64,000 bases of DNA, from the NCBI GenBank assembly GCA_026989265.1, contig JALSJP010000016.1:1-64000 (forward strand). The letters are read 5' to 3'. A program made the translations under genes and the position numbers. The notes under the pieces were generated by a model. That model saw only the letters and a program-made list of their open reading frames with translations. It did no database searches and was not told where the DNA came from. This DNA is from Micavibrio sp. (GTDB taxonomy: Bacteria > Pseudomonadota > Alphaproteobacteria > Micavibrionales > Micavibrionaceae). Shown in pieces: positions 15,948-25,462 of this stretch. Within the stretch, counting starts at the first letter, position 1, and each line of letters begins with the position of its first letter.

Positions 15948-17450
15948 GTGGTTGCACATATTAATACTGTTTCATTTCATGGCGTTGAGGTTAAGCCTGT
16001 TGATGTGCAGGTGCAGTTATCTAATGGCTTGCCAGCGTTTAATATTGTTGGATTGCCTGATAAGGCGGTGGCGGAGAGTAAGGAGAGGGTGCGAGCTGCG
16101 CTTCATTCGCTGGGCTTGGCTTTGCCACCAAAGCGTTTGACCGTGAATATGGCACCTGCCAATCTTGGTAAAGAAGGCAGTCATTTTGACTTGCCTATTG
16201 CGCTAGGCGTGCTTGGGGCTATGGGCGTTATTCCATCTGATGAGCTTGCAAATTATGTGGTGCTTGGTGAGCTATCACTTGATGCATCTATTCGCTCTGT
16301 CTCGGGGGTGTTGCCTGCTGCTATGCATGCGAATGAGAATGAGCGTAATTTGATATGCCCTAAAGCATGTGGCAGTGAAGCCGCGTGGGCTGGTGAGCTT
16401 GATATAATTGCGCCCGCTGATTTATTGCAGCTTATAAATCATATTAAAGGTACGCAAGTTTTAAGCAGACCTGAAGCTTGCCTTGCTAATGAAGATATAG
16501 TCAATGTTCCTGACTTATCGCATGTAAAGGGGCAAGAAACTGCCAAACGCGCCTTGGAAATTACTGCGGCGGGAGGTCATAATTTGCTTATGATAGGCGC
16601 ACCTGGTAGCGGTAAATCAATGCTAGCGAGCTGCCTTTCTGGGATATTACCGCCATTATCACCGCGCGAAGCATTAGAGCTTTCGATGATACATTCTTTG
16701 GCTGGAATGTTACCAGCGGGCGGGCTTATACGCCAAAGACCTTTTCGCGCTCCGCATCACTCTGCCTCACAGCCTGCACTTGTTGGCGGAGGGCAGAAAG
16801 TTAAACCAGGGGAGATATCTTTGGCTCATAATGGAGTTTTGTTTCTTGATGAACTTCCAGAATTTGCAAGGGCTACGCTGGAAGCTTTGCGCCAACCGCT
16901 TGAGACAGGCGACGCTCTGATTGCGCGGGCAAATGCGCATGTGCGCTATCCCGCAAGATTTCAGTTGATCGCTGCTATGAATCCGTGTCGGTGCGGATAT
17001 TTGGGTGATGAGGATATGGAATGCACAAAAGCCCCTAGATGCGGCGTGGATTATCAATCTAAAATATCAGGCCCTTTGATGGATAGAATTGATATTCACG
17101 TTGACGTGCCGCCCGTTAGTATATCTGATCTGCAAGGTGCCTGCACTGGTGATGGCTCTGAAATAGTGGCGCAGCGCGTGGTGGTGGCTCGTGATATTCA
17201 AGCGCAGCGTTACGGGGATTTGGGGGTTAATGCGACTATAAGCGGCGATATATTAGAAAAGGTTACAAATATGAGTGATAAAACCCGCGCTATTTTGGTT
17301 AAATCTGTTGAACAAGCCAAGCTTTCGGCGCGTGGATATTACCGCATTTTGCGCGTGGCACGCACTATTGCTGATCTTAATGGTGGGGCGGAAATGCTCT
17401 CAACATCCGATATAGCAGAAGCCTTAAGTTATCGCCGTATGGCTATATAG
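15948..17450 (+). CDS. comM: YifB/ComM family Mg-chelatase-like AAA+ ATPase
   Basis: A 500-aa AAA+ helicase of the ComM family, which in naturally competent bacteria aids branch migration of incoming DNA and is also widespread in non-competent ones. The N-terminal Lon-protease-like domain (FNIVGLPDKAVAESKERVRA, about residues 30-50) is followed by Walker A MIGAPGSGKSMLA (about 215), Walker B GVLFLDELPEF, and a Cys cluster typical of the family (NPCRCGY...CTKAPRCGVDY). The C-terminal Mg-chelatase domain is at about 400-500. It starts at GTG 15948 behind AAGAAGG. Full normal length. Confidence 0.95.
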   Translation: MVAHINTVSFHGVEVKPVDVQVQLSNGLPAFNIVGLPDKAVAESKERVRAALHSLGLALPPKRLTVNMAPANLGKEGSHFDLPIALGVLGAMGVIPSDELANYVVLGELSLDASIRSVSGVLPAAMHANENERNLICPKACGSEAAWAGELDIIAPADLLQLINHIKGTQVLSRPEACLANEDIVNVPDLSHVKGQETAKRALEITAAGGHNLLMIGAPGSGKSMLASCLSGILPPLSPREALELSMIHSLAGMLPAGGLIRQRPFRAPHHSASQPALVGGGQKVKPGEISLAHNGVLFLDELPEFARATLEALRQPLETGDALIARANAHVRYPARFQLIAAMNPCRCGYLGDEDMECTKAPRCGVDYQSKISGPLMDRIDIHVDVPPVSISDLQGACTGDGSEIVAQRVVVARDIQAQRYGDLGVNATISGDILEKVTNMSDKTRAILVKSVEQAKLSARGYYRILRVARTIADLNGGAEMLSTSDIAEALSYRRMAI

Positions 17451-17533
17451 TAATTTATTTGCTCTTTTGGTGCGTTTTAGGCTATAATATGGGTATAAAG
17501 ATATAAATAAAATAAAAGTGGTGTGGTTATAAT

Positions 17534-18550
17534 ATGAGTTTTGGCGATCAAAAAGATATAGATGCATTTAAAAAGGGCATGGATTCCTTTATTAATGACC
17601 CGAGTTTTACGGGGCGTGAAGAGGTGCAAAGCCTTGATAAGGTTGTTCCAAATAATAATATAGTTGTGGGCGAGGGAAAAACAGTTCTTCAACAGCTTGA
17701 TGCTGGAAATCCAGTTGATCGCAGTGTTGCTCATATCCAAGTTGGTACGTTTTTAAGTGCAAAAAAAACAGTAACAAATGGCGCGCAGGCATCAGCTAGC
17801 CTTAGCGCAGGAAAGCAAGAAGTCGCAGCAAAAGCGGCGGCGATGAAAGAAAGCTGGGTTTCTAATAAAGCGGATGCTATGGCGTGCTTGAAAGAAGCGG
17901 CAGATGAACAAGGATTTGACGGCGCATCCATGGTAGAGCAGCTTGCCTCATCTGATAGCTCTAACAGTAGTGGACTTGGGTCAATGGTTACGGCAAATAG
18001 CCCAAGCGCATCTATTGGGTTTGAACCGAGCAAGCAAGATAAGAAGCTAAAACCTGAAGAGGTTAAGGCTCTAATTGAAAATACTGTAAAAATCGCACAA
18101 TCGGGCGGCGCTAAAGATACAAGGTCACAAGCTTCTAATTCATTGGGAAATATTACTCCTAAAGGTGATATAGCAAAACTTAATGAAGAATCTATGGAGC
18201 AGCTATTAACGCAGGATATAGAGGATCAGCCAGAATATAAGGCTGCTCTTGATATTAGCGCGGCTCTTGATGATGTTGCTAATAATTATGTCTATGTTGC
18301 TAATAATTATAACCCTACTGATGTTGCGGAAAGCAAATATGATTCTGTTGATGTGAATCTAACAGGGCAAGCATTACAAGGCATTGCTGCTATTAAGTTA
18401 GGCAGCAGCGCTGTTGCTGCTAATGATGCTCATTTTGATGTTAGTGTGTCTGATATTTCGTCTAAAATGGTAAGGGCTGGGCTTGGTGATGATGCTCCTA
18501 TTTATAAGCCACCGCAAATTACTCTTGATAGAGCGATCGGTATACCCTAA
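17534..18550 (+). CDS. Hypothetical soluble protein, 338 aa
   Basis: Not recognised. The product is acidic and rich in Ala, Ser, Asp and Asn, with no signal peptide or membrane helix. The first 60 residues are polar (MSFGDQKDIDAFKKGMDSFI). An Ala-rich helical stretch follows at about 85-125, a Ser-rich linker at about 140-165, and a second part contains AALDDVANNYVYVANNYNPT (about 245-265). The composition is like that of secreted or surface-apparatus substrates, but that is only an impression. It lies alone between comM and a diguanylate cyclase on the same strand, with 83 bp and about 40 bp gaps. Confidence 0.6.
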   Translation: MSFGDQKDIDAFKKGMDSFINDPSFTGREEVQSLDKVVPNNNIVVGEGKTVLQQLDAGNPVDRSVAHIQVGTFLSAKKTVTNGAQASASLSAGKQEVAAKAAAMKESWVSNKADAMACLKEAADEQGFDGASMVEQLASSDSSNSSGLGSMVTANSPSASIGFEPSKQDKKLKPEEVKALIENTVKIAQSGGAKDTRSQASNSLGNITPKGDIAKLNEESMEQLLTQDIEDQPEYKAALDISAALDDVANNYVYVANNYNPTDVAESKYDSVDVNLTGQALQGIAAIKLGSSAVAANDAHFDVSVSDISSKMVRAGLGDDAPIYKPPQITLDRAIGIP

Positions 18551-18590
18551 TATGCGACACTACACTGCTAATTGCAATTAAGGTTCTTTG

Positions 18591-19622
18591 TTGTCTTATT
18601 CAAAATCCATAGATAATGCTCAGAAATTTGCTGATCTTGCGCTTAAACGTATTCAGAGTGATTGCGTTATGCCTACACCAGAAAATTATGAGTTGTGGTT
18701 CGTTTATTATGCACAATCTGATACTGAGCTTGTAAAAGAAGTTAATAAGCACCTTAAGAAAAATAATGACAAATTAACTGATGAGCAATGCTATGAAATA
18801 TTTCAGAAATTTTTGAGCAATCATCGTGAGGAAAAAAGCGTTCAACAAGCCGGCGATCAAATTAAAAAGACAATAGATGATGTTAATGTCGCGGTAACTT
18901 CTGCTAAGCAATATGCGGTTAAATATAATCAAAACCTTGATAATGTTAATAAAGAGCTTAAGACAAATAAAACTAAGGGTGAAATTAGTAATCTGCTATC
19001 AGAGGTGATGTCTGATACTGATAATATGATTGGTCATAGTAAGCATTTAGAAGATATGCTGGAGCATTCTAATAGAGAAATGGAGAATATGCGCCGCGAT
19101 CTTGAGGTTGCACGTAAAGAAGCAATTACGGATCCATTAACGGGTTTGGCAAACAGAAAAGCATTTGATCAAGAGTTACATGATTTGATGTTATTATCAA
19201 ATGGTAAGGATGTTCATTCATTTAGTATGATTTTATTGGATATTGACCATTTTAAGAAATTTAATGATCGCTTTGGGCATCAAATTGGTGATCAGGTTTT
19301 AAAATTAATTGCCAGAACATTAAAAGATGGTCTTAAAGGTCGTGATCTTGCTGTTCGTTATGGCGGTGAGGAGTTTGCAATCCTTCTTCCTGAAACAAAT
19401 ATACAAGGTGGCATGAAGGTTGCTGAAATCTTGCGTAAGGAAGTTGAAACAAAAGAACTTATTAATCGCGCCACGGGCAAGAAAATAGCAAAAATAACAT
19501 TTTCTGCTGGCGTTGCTGAATATATCCGCGGTGAGGCAAATGATGATTTTGTGGCGCGCGTGGATTCCCTTCTTTATAAAGCAAAAGATGCGGGTCGTAA
19601 TCAGGTTATTGCCTCAAAATAG
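18591..19622 (+). CDS. Diguanylate cyclase (GGDEF domain)
   Basis: Makes the second messenger c-di-GMP from two GTP. The 344-aa protein has an N-terminal helical sensor-like region (about residues 1-170, with coiled-coil propensity around 125-170) and a GGDEF domain (about 175-343): DPLTGLANRKAF, LLDIDHFKKFNDRFGHQIGD, RYGGEEFAILLP (active GGEEF) and ITFSAGVAEY. The inhibitory-site position reads KGRD instead of RxxD, so product inhibition may be weak. The start is TTG 18591, with AAGG upstream; TTG 18588 is possible. No membrane segment, so cytosolic. Confidence 0.93.
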   Translation: MSYSKSIDNAQKFADLALKRIQSDCVMPTPENYELWFVYYAQSDTELVKEVNKHLKKNNDKLTDEQCYEIFQKFLSNHREEKSVQQAGDQIKKTIDDVNVAVTSAKQYAVKYNQNLDNVNKELKTNKTKGEISNLLSEVMSDTDNMIGHSKHLEDMLEHSNREMENMRRDLEVARKEAITDPLTGLANRKAFDQELHDLMLLSNGKDVHSFSMILLDIDHFKKFNDRFGHQIGDQVLKLIARTLKDGLKGRDLAVRYGGEEFAILLPETNIQGGMKVAEILRKEVETKELINRATGKKIAKITFSAGVAEYIRGEANDDFVARVDSLLYKAKDAGRNQVIASK

Positions 19623-19658
19623 CTTGCATATATAGTGCTTAAATGCATATTTATATCT

Positions 19659-21887
19659 ATGCATGATATATTTGAAATTGAAGAAACTGTTGGAAAAACT
19701 GGCAAAGCAGAGTCTGAAGCCCCTTACCTTGAAACATTAAACACCCCGCAACTTGACGCTGTCGAAACGGTGGACGGCGCAGTTTTGGTTTTGGCTGGCG
19801 CTGGGACTGGTAAAACGCGCGTTTTAACTACTCGCTTAGCGCATTTGATTAATAGTGGGCGCGCTTACCCTTCGCAAATATTAGCTGTTACTTTTACTAA
19901 TAAAGCAGCCCTTGAAATGAAGGAGCGCATTAGTGCGATGATGGGCGGAGTGGCTGTTGAGGGCTGGTGGCTTGGCACTTTTCATTCATTGGCAGCAAGA
20001 ATGCTGCGCCGCAATGCGGATTTGGTGGGGCTGTCTAGTAACTTTACTATCCTTAATCCTGATGACCAAATTCGCCTTTTAAAGCAACTTATGGAAGTTG
20101 AGGGCGTTGATACCAAGAAATGGACTCCGAAATCTTGCATAAGCATTATTGATCGCTGGAAAGATCGCGGACTTGTGCCTTCAAGCGTGTCAAATGAGGA
20201 TGTTAGTGATATTGCCGATGGCAAAATGCCGTTGCTCTATTCCAAATATCAAATGCGTATGCGAGCAATAAATGCGTGTGATTTTGGTGATTTAATGCTT
20301 CACATGATTACTATACTTAAAAATCCCGCTAATAAAGCTGTGCTGGATGAATATCACCAAAGATTCAAATATATTTTGGTGGATGAATATCAAGACACGA
20401 ACGTGGCGCAATATTTATGGCTGCGCTTGCTGGCTGGCGGGACGGGTAATATTTGCTGCGTTGGTGATGATGATCAATCTATCTATGGCTGGCGCGGCGC
20501 GGAAATTGGTAATATCCTTAAATTTGAGCAAGATTTTAAGGGCGCAAAAATTATTAGGCTAGAGCAAAATTATCGATCTACTAATAATATTCTTAAGGCT
20601 TCGGGCGCGTTAATTGAAAATAATGGCTCTAGGTTGGGTAAAACGCTGTGGTCAGATCAAGGCGACGGCGATAAGATCAAAATTGGCGGGCTTTGGGATG
20701 GCGAGGCAGAGGCGCGTTGGGTTGGCGAAGAGATTGAGCAGCTTCAACATAAGGGCAACGCACTTAAATCTATGGCGGTTTTGGTGCGCACAGGTTTTCA
20801 AACCCGCGAGTTTGAGGAACGCTTTGTTAAGTTGGGTTTAGCTTATAAAGTAATTGGCGGGGCGCGTTTTTATGAGCGCATGGAAATCCGTGATGCCCTC
20901 GCATATTTCCGCGTTGTTGCGCAACGCGCCGATGACCTTGCGCTAGAGCGTGTGATTAATACACCTAAACGCGGTCTTGGCGATGCTACAATTAACACAC
21001 TTTATTCTCATGCCCGCAGGCATGGAATCCCCCTTCATGATGCGATTATGGATTTAACTCAAAGTGATGAGCTGCGCCCTAAAGTTAAATCAACATTGAT
21101 GAAATTGCTTGATGATTTTGGACGCTGGCGATCATTAATGGATAATATGAACCACGCCGAGCTTGGCGCACTTATATTGGAAGAATCGGGGTATATGTCT
21201 ATGTGGAAGCTAGATAAAACCCCCGAAGCGGCTGGGCGGGTTGAAAATTTGAACGAGCTTATCGGCGGGATGCAAGACTATGATTCAATGCCAGAATTTT
21301 TAGAGCATGTCGCACTTGTGCTGGAAAATCAGGGCGGCGGCTCAGGTGATTTTGTAACTCTTATGACTTTGCATGGTGCAAAAGGTTTGGAATTTGACAA
21401 TGTGTTTCTAACTGGTTGGGAGGAAGGATTATTCCCATCCCAACGCAGCATGGATGAAAAGGGTACAAAAGGCTTGGAGGAAGAGCGCAGACTTGCATAT
21501 GTTGGAATTACGCGCGCACGCAAACGTGTATTTATCTCTTATGCATCATCTAGGCGCATATATGGAAGCTGGGTAAGCTCTATCCCGTCGCGCTTTGTCG
21601 ATGAAATCCCTGATGATTTGGCTCTGCTTAATTCACAAAGTGGAATGGCTGCGGCTGGGCGTTCACGTCATTGGGATTCCAGCGGATTTACGCCAAAAGT
21701 TAAAACTCCATCTATTGGCGTTAAGGTTAAAACTGATAGCGGTGATGTGCTTGCGCGAGGTGATCGTATTTTTCATGATAAATTCGGCTATGGTAAAATT
21801 ATTAATATTGACGGTCATAAGCTTGATATTATATTTGAGCATAGTGGCAAGAAACGCGTCATGGATAGTTTCGTTACTAAATCTTAA
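19659..21887 (+). CDS. uvrD: UvrD/PcrA-type 3'-5' DNA helicase
   Basis: An SF1A helicase of about 742 aa for nucleotide excision or mismatch repair and removal of stalled polymerase. Motifs in order: Q-motif LNTPQLDAVE, Walker A VLAGAGTGKTRVLTTR (about residue 45), Ia VTFTNKAALEMKER, II ILVDEYQDTN, III GDDDQSIYGWRGA, IV RLEQNYRST, V TLHGAKGLEFDNVFL, VI ERRLAYVGITRA. The C-terminus carries a PcrA-type Tudor-like domain (FHDKFGYGKIINIDGHKLDI). The ATG at 19659 fits the family; a GTG at 19635 is in frame. It overlaps the convergent DUF1223 gene by 4 bp. Confidence 0.95.
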   Translation: MHDIFEIEETVGKTGKAESEAPYLETLNTPQLDAVETVDGAVLVLAGAGTGKTRVLTTRLAHLINSGRAYPSQILAVTFTNKAALEMKERISAMMGGVAVEGWWLGTFHSLAARMLRRNADLVGLSSNFTILNPDDQIRLLKQLMEVEGVDTKKWTPKSCISIIDRWKDRGLVPSSVSNEDVSDIADGKMPLLYSKYQMRMRAINACDFGDLMLHMITILKNPANKAVLDEYHQRFKYILVDEYQDTNVAQYLWLRLLAGGTGNICCVGDDDQSIYGWRGAEIGNILKFEQDFKGAKIIRLEQNYRSTNNILKASGALIENNGSRLGKTLWSDQGDGDKIKIGGLWDGEAEARWVGEEIEQLQHKGNALKSMAVLVRTGFQTREFEERFVKLGLAYKVIGGARFYERMEIRDALAYFRVVAQRADDLALERVINTPKRGLGDATINTLYSHARRHGIPLHDAIMDLTQSDELRPKVKSTLMKLLDDFGRWRSLMDNMNHAELGALILEESGYMSMWKLDKTPEAAGRVENLNELIGGMQDYDSMPEFLEHVALVLENQGGGSGDFVTLMTLHGAKGLEFDNVFLTGWEEGLFPSQRSMDEKGTKGLEEERRLAYVGITRARKRVFISYASSRRIYGSWVSSIPSRFVDEIPDDLALLNSQSGMAAAGRSRHWDSSGFTPKVKTPSIGVKVKTDSGDVLARGDRIFHDKFGYGKIINIDGHKLDIIFEHSGKKRVMDSFVTKS

Positions 21888-22558
21888 AATTCTAATTTAC
21901 CAGCAGCAATGATTTTCTCATAGCCATTTTCTTGTGCCAATATAATGATACCATCAAGAGGTTCATCTGGTTTTTTGAAGCTTTTAGTCAGGGAAAAACC
22001 TTGCCATGCGCCTAAATTAGTGTAGCTAGTGGCCGGATTTATATATTTGGCTGTTTCCCTAGTGTTCATGTAGCTAAATGCCCATAAACGATACGACCCG
22101 TATATAGTTTTTGGCAAGATGAACTGGATAATATCACCATCTTTGACCTCTATTTGAATTGTTTGAACTGGTGCATTTTCGGTGCTTTTTAGTGCGGTTT
22201 CTAGTTTTTCATTATCCGATCCTATGAATAAATGCTCACCATTTACTATCATTAGCGGAGTATATATGCGTCGCTCTTTGGTTAATCCAACATAACCATG
22301 CTGGCGGATATCACAAAATTCTTGTGATAATGTGTCTTTAAACCGAGCATTATTCATATATGAAACATGGCAGCCAAGGACAATAATATTTTCTTTTTGT
22401 GAAAGATCCAATAATGTTTGATCTGCTGGCGGGCAAGCGGGGCAAAGCATTGAGGTGAAAAGCTCTACCACTATCGGTGGCTGGCTTTTTGCTTGCGGTA
22501 TAAAAGCTAGTAATACCAGCGCAGCAGTGAAAATATTTCTTATCATTAGATGTTTCAT
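21884..22558 (-). CDS. DUF1223 thioredoxin-fold exported protein
   Basis: A 224-aa protein with a signal peptide (helix about residues 8-24, ending PQAKS). The mature part matches the DUF1223 family: VVELFTSMLCPACPPADQTL (about residues 30-50) with a CPAC motif resembling a thioredoxin redox site, then VLGCHVSYMN, RIYTPLMIVNG (cis-Pro-like) and GAWQGFSL. It is probably a periplasmic redox or scaffold protein of unknown substrate, common in Alphaproteobacteria. M5 (22546) is an alternative start. The gene lies between two plus-strand genes. Confidence 0.85.
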   Translation of the reverse strand: MKHLMIRNIFTAALVLLAFIPQAKSQPPIVVELFTSMLCPACPPADQTLLDLSQKENIIVLGCHVSYMNNARFKDTLSQEFCDIRQHGYVGLTKERRIYTPLMIVNGEHLFIGSDNEKLETALKSTENAPVQTIQIEVKDGDIIQFILPKTIYGSYRLWAFSYMNTRETAKYINPATSYTNLGAWQGFSLTKSFKKPDEPLDGIIILAQENGYEKIIAAGKLEF

Positions 22559-22617
22559 CCTTTGTTAAATATCTGTATTGTATCTAGTAACCCTAATTAA
22601 ATATACGGATAAATTTA

Positions 22618-23571
22618 ATGGCGCATAGAAAAGAAATTGTAACTATTTTTGGTGGTACAGGCTTTTTAGGCAAGCAAATTGTAGGTGACCTTGCTCGCCG
22701 CGGGTTTATTATTAAAATTGCAACGCGAATTCCAGAAAGTGCTTATTCACTAAAGCCATATGGCGAGGTTGGGCAGATTGTCCCTATAGAGTGCAATTAT
22801 TTGGATGCTAGTAGCATTAGGGCGGCGGTTAAGGGCTCTGACTTTGCTGTGAATTGTGTTGGCATTTTATTTGAAAGAGGCAAGCGTTCAAGGTTTGCGC
22901 GCGTTCATATTGATATTCCAGCAATGATTGCCAAGGCTTGCGCGGATGAACAGGTAAAAAGATTTGTTCATATTTCTGCGCTTGGCTGTGATAAGGCAAC
23001 GTCTAAATATGGTAAGAGCAAGTTAGCAGGCGAGGCTGCTATATTATCAAATTATCCTGCTGCTACTATTTTGCGTCCTAGTGTTATATTTGGTGAAAAT
23101 GATAATTTCTTTAATATGTTCGCCGAACTTTCGCGTTTTACACCGTTTTTGCCATTAATTGGTGGCGGTAAAACAAAATTTCAGCCTGTTTATGTTGGTG
23201 ATGTTGCCGATATTGTTGTTAAAGCCCTGACCTCTAATATGAACAAATATTTGGGCAGCATATATGAGCTTGGCGGGGCTGACATCGTGACATTTAAGGA
23301 AATATATGAAAAACTCTTCGAATATACTGGGCGGCGGCGCAGACTTATACATGTTCCTTATTGGGCGGCAAAAATTCAGGCTGTTTTTTTAAGCTTGCTG
23401 CCAAAGCCAATATTCACGCCCGACCAAGTTGAGAGCTTGAAAACTGATAATATAGTTAGTGAAGGGGCGAAAAATATGCAATCATTTGATATTATGCCTA
23501 AATCAATGGATTTAATTTTGCCTAAATATTTGAAAAACTATAAGGCAGGTGGGCGTTTTGCTTGGGCGTAA
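22618..23571 (+). CDS. NDUFA9-like NAD(P)-binding protein (complex I-associated SDR)
   Basis: A 317-aa atypical short-chain dehydrogenase/reductase of the family that includes the mitochondrial complex I subunit NDUFA9. The N-terminal dinucleotide site is TIFGGTGFLGKQIVGDLARR (about residues 9-28). Blocks FAVNCVGILFERGKRSRFAR, VHISALGCDKATSKYGKSKL (degenerate YxxxK) and ATILRPSVIFGENDNFFNMF follow, then a C-terminal substrate part (PKPIFTPDQVESLKTDNIVS). This family is a hallmark of Alphaproteobacteria. It may stabilise complex I or act in quinone or lipid metabolism. The surA-like gene follows directly. Confidence 0.9.
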   Translation: MAHRKEIVTIFGGTGFLGKQIVGDLARRGFIIKIATRIPESAYSLKPYGEVGQIVPIECNYLDASSIRAAVKGSDFAVNCVGILFERGKRSRFARVHIDIPAMIAKACADEQVKRFVHISALGCDKATSKYGKSKLAGEAAILSNYPAATILRPSVIFGENDNFFNMFAELSRFTPFLPLIGGGKTKFQPVYVGDVADIVVKALTSNMNKYLGSIYELGGADIVTFKEIYEKLFEYTGRRRRLIHVPYWAAKIQAVFLSLLPKPIFTPDQVESLKTDNIVSEGAKNMQSFDIMPKSMDLILPKYLKNYKAGGRFAWA

Positions 23572-23602
23572 TGGTTTGGGTGGCTTAAAAGGAAAAATGG
23601 AA

Positions 23603-24571
23603 ATGAATTTATATATTACCCAAAGATTTAGCATGCAATTATTTGCTTTGGCTTTTTGTATCGTGGTTTTTAGTGGTTTTTCCAAACCAGCTAGCGCGGC
23701 AGTTCAAGAAATTATTGCAGTTGTTAATGAGGATGCTATTTCTGCTCGTGATTTTAATAAAAGAATGAAATTGATTATTATCTCTTCAGGTTTGCCTAAT
23801 AATAAGGATATCCGTCAAAGAGTTAGCCCGCAAGTTTTAGGCTCGCTTATTGATGAAAAGATTATGGTACAAGAAGCGCATGGCATGAATATGAAAGTTA
23901 CGCGCGCGGAAATAGATGCAGGATTTGCAAAAATAGCAGCGCAAAATAATATGGCGGCAGATAAATTTAAGGCTCAGCTAAAAAGGGGCGGCATTGATAT
24001 CACAACTATGTATGATCAAATAGAAGCGCAAGTAGCATGGTCAAAAGTTGTGCAAGCTCGCCTTAGACCTAAGGTTATTATATCTGATCGCGATGTTGAT
24101 GCAGAGCTTGAGCGCATTAAAGCTAAGATTGGGACTAAGGAATATTTGGCTGCTGAAATATTGCTCCCCGTTAATGATGATAAAGATGAAAAGCGGGTTA
24201 AGCAGTTTGCTGCTAGCCTTGTTAAGGAAGTTAAGAGCGGAAAAGCTAGCTTCTTTAAGCTTGCCCAACAATTTTCTAAATCTGCGGGTGCTAATAATGG
24301 CGGTGATAAAGGTTGGCTTAATGAGGCGCAAATATCTACGGAAATTTTGAAAGCCCTTCGCTCTATAAAGAAAAATCAGGTTTCAAGTCCCGTGAAAACT
24401 CTTAATGGCTATCATATTTTATTTTTAAGAAATACGCGCATGGTTAGTGAAGAAACAATGCCATCACGCGATCAGATTTATTATAATATAGGGGCGCAAC
24501 GCATTGAAAAATTGCAGCGCCGTTATTTGCAAGATTTAAAGGCGGCGGCTTTTATAGATGTTAGAGCGTAG
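23603..24571 (+). CDS. surA: SurA-like periplasmic peptidyl-prolyl isomerase chaperone
   Basis: A periplasmic chaperone for outer-membrane proteins. The signal sequence (QLFALAFCIVVFSGFSKPAS, about residues 11-32) is followed by the SurA N-terminal helical domain (VQEIIAVVNEDAISARDFNK, VLGSLIDEKIMVQEAHGMNM) and one parvulin domain (about 190-290; ILLPVNDDKDEKRVKQFAAS, FSKSAGANNGGDKGWLNEAQ, LNGYHILFLRNTR). At about 320 aa it has one parvulin domain rather than the two in E. coli, as in many Alphaproteobacteria. ATG 23603 has the best ribosome-site spacing; ATG 23597 is the alternative. It overlaps rsmA by 14 bp. Confidence 0.9.
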   Translation: MNLYITQRFSMQLFALAFCIVVFSGFSKPASAAVQEIIAVVNEDAISARDFNKRMKLIIISSGLPNNKDIRQRVSPQVLGSLIDEKIMVQEAHGMNMKVTRAEIDAGFAKIAAQNNMAADKFKAQLKRGGIDITTMYDQIEAQVAWSKVVQARLRPKVIISDRDVDAELERIKAKIGTKEYLAAEILLPVNDDKDEKRVKQFAASLVKEVKSGKASFFKLAQQFSKSAGANNGGDKGWLNEAQISTEILKALRSIKKNQVSSPVKTLNGYHILFLRNTRMVSEETMPSRDQIYYNIGAQRIEKLQRRYLQDLKAAAFIDVRA

Positions 24572-25406
24572 AGCTGCTATAGAGGCTCTGCCTGCCTTGC
24601 GCGATATTATTGCGGCGCATGGTCTTAGTGCGCAAAAATCCTTGGGGCAGAATTTCCTGCTTGATATGAATATTACCGATAAAATTGTGCGCGAGGCAAT
24701 GCTGCGCGATGGGGGCGATTGGTCAGGTGTTCATGCTTTCGAGATTGGCTCTGGTCCAGGGGGATTAACGCGCTCAATACTTAAAACTGACGCGGATAAA
24801 CTTACCTCTATTGAATTTGATAAGCGCGCAGTTTTGGCATTACAAGACTTGGTGATAGCGGCAGGAGGTGATCTTGAGCTTTTGCAACAAGATGCACTTA
24901 AAACCGATTTAACGCAAATAGCAGCCGCGCCGCGCGTCATTGTTGCTAACCTTCCTTATAATATAGCAACCCCGCTTCTTATTGGCTGGTTAAAACAAAT
25001 TAGAGCGGATAATAATGCTTATAAATCTATGAGTTTAATGTTTCAAAAAGAAGTTGCAGATAGGATTTGCGCTGCGCCAAATAGCAAAACCTATGGGCGT
25101 TTAGCCGTCATTACGCAGTGGCTTTGCAATGTGATAAAGATTTATGACTTGCCGCCATCCGCCTTTACACCGCCGCCAAAAGTCATGTCAGCCGTGGTGT
25201 ATTTCTCGCCAAAAGTTCTTGGGAAAAATGCTCCTGATTTCAATATGGTTGAGCGCGTTACCGCGGCAGCATTTAATCAACGCCGTAAAATGATCCGCTC
25301 TAGCCTTAAAGATTATATGGAAGCGATAGAGGCTTTGGGCATTGATCCGCAAAAGCGAGCGGAAAACCTATCAGTGCAGGATTACATTAATATAGCAAGT
25401 TTTTGA
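24558..25406 (+). CDS. rsmA: 16S rRNA dimethyladenosine transferase RsmA (KsgA)
   Basis: Dimethylates A1518 and A1519 of 16S rRNA, a late checkpoint of 30S assembly. In the 282-aa protein, SAQKSLGQNFLLDMNITDKI (about residues 24-43), the SAM site FEIGSGPGGLTRSIL (about 63) and the catalytic NLPYNIATPL are visible. FMFQKEVADR-type and PPSAFTPPPKV blocks follow, and the C-terminal FNQRRKMIRSSLK is typical. It overlaps surA by 14 bp, so the two are co-translated; pdxA, which often separates them, is missing here. Confidence 0.97.
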   Translation: MLERRAAIEALPALRDIIAAHGLSAQKSLGQNFLLDMNITDKIVREAMLRDGGDWSGVHAFEIGSGPGGLTRSILKTDADKLTSIEFDKRAVLALQDLVIAAGGDLELLQQDALKTDLTQIAAAPRVIVANLPYNIATPLLIGWLKQIRADNNAYKSMSLMFQKEVADRICAAPNSKTYGRLAVITQWLCNVIKIYDLPPSAFTPPPKVMSAVVYFSPKVLGKNAPDFNMVERVTAAAFNQRRKMIRSSLKDYMEAIEALGIDPQKRAENLSVQDYINIASF

Positions 25407-25431
25407 CAAGATTGTTCTACTTTTGTAAGAT
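25403..25431 (+). promoter_or_regulatory. Strong sigma-70-type promoter for the Phd-like gene
   Basis: TTGACA (25403-25408) and TAAGAT (25426-25431), with a perfect 17-bp spacer. The -35 box overlaps the rsmA stop codon. It points at the ATG at 25463. Confidence 0.7.
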
Positions 25432-25462
25432 GTTTTGTAAAAAAATATGGTAACATTAGTTT

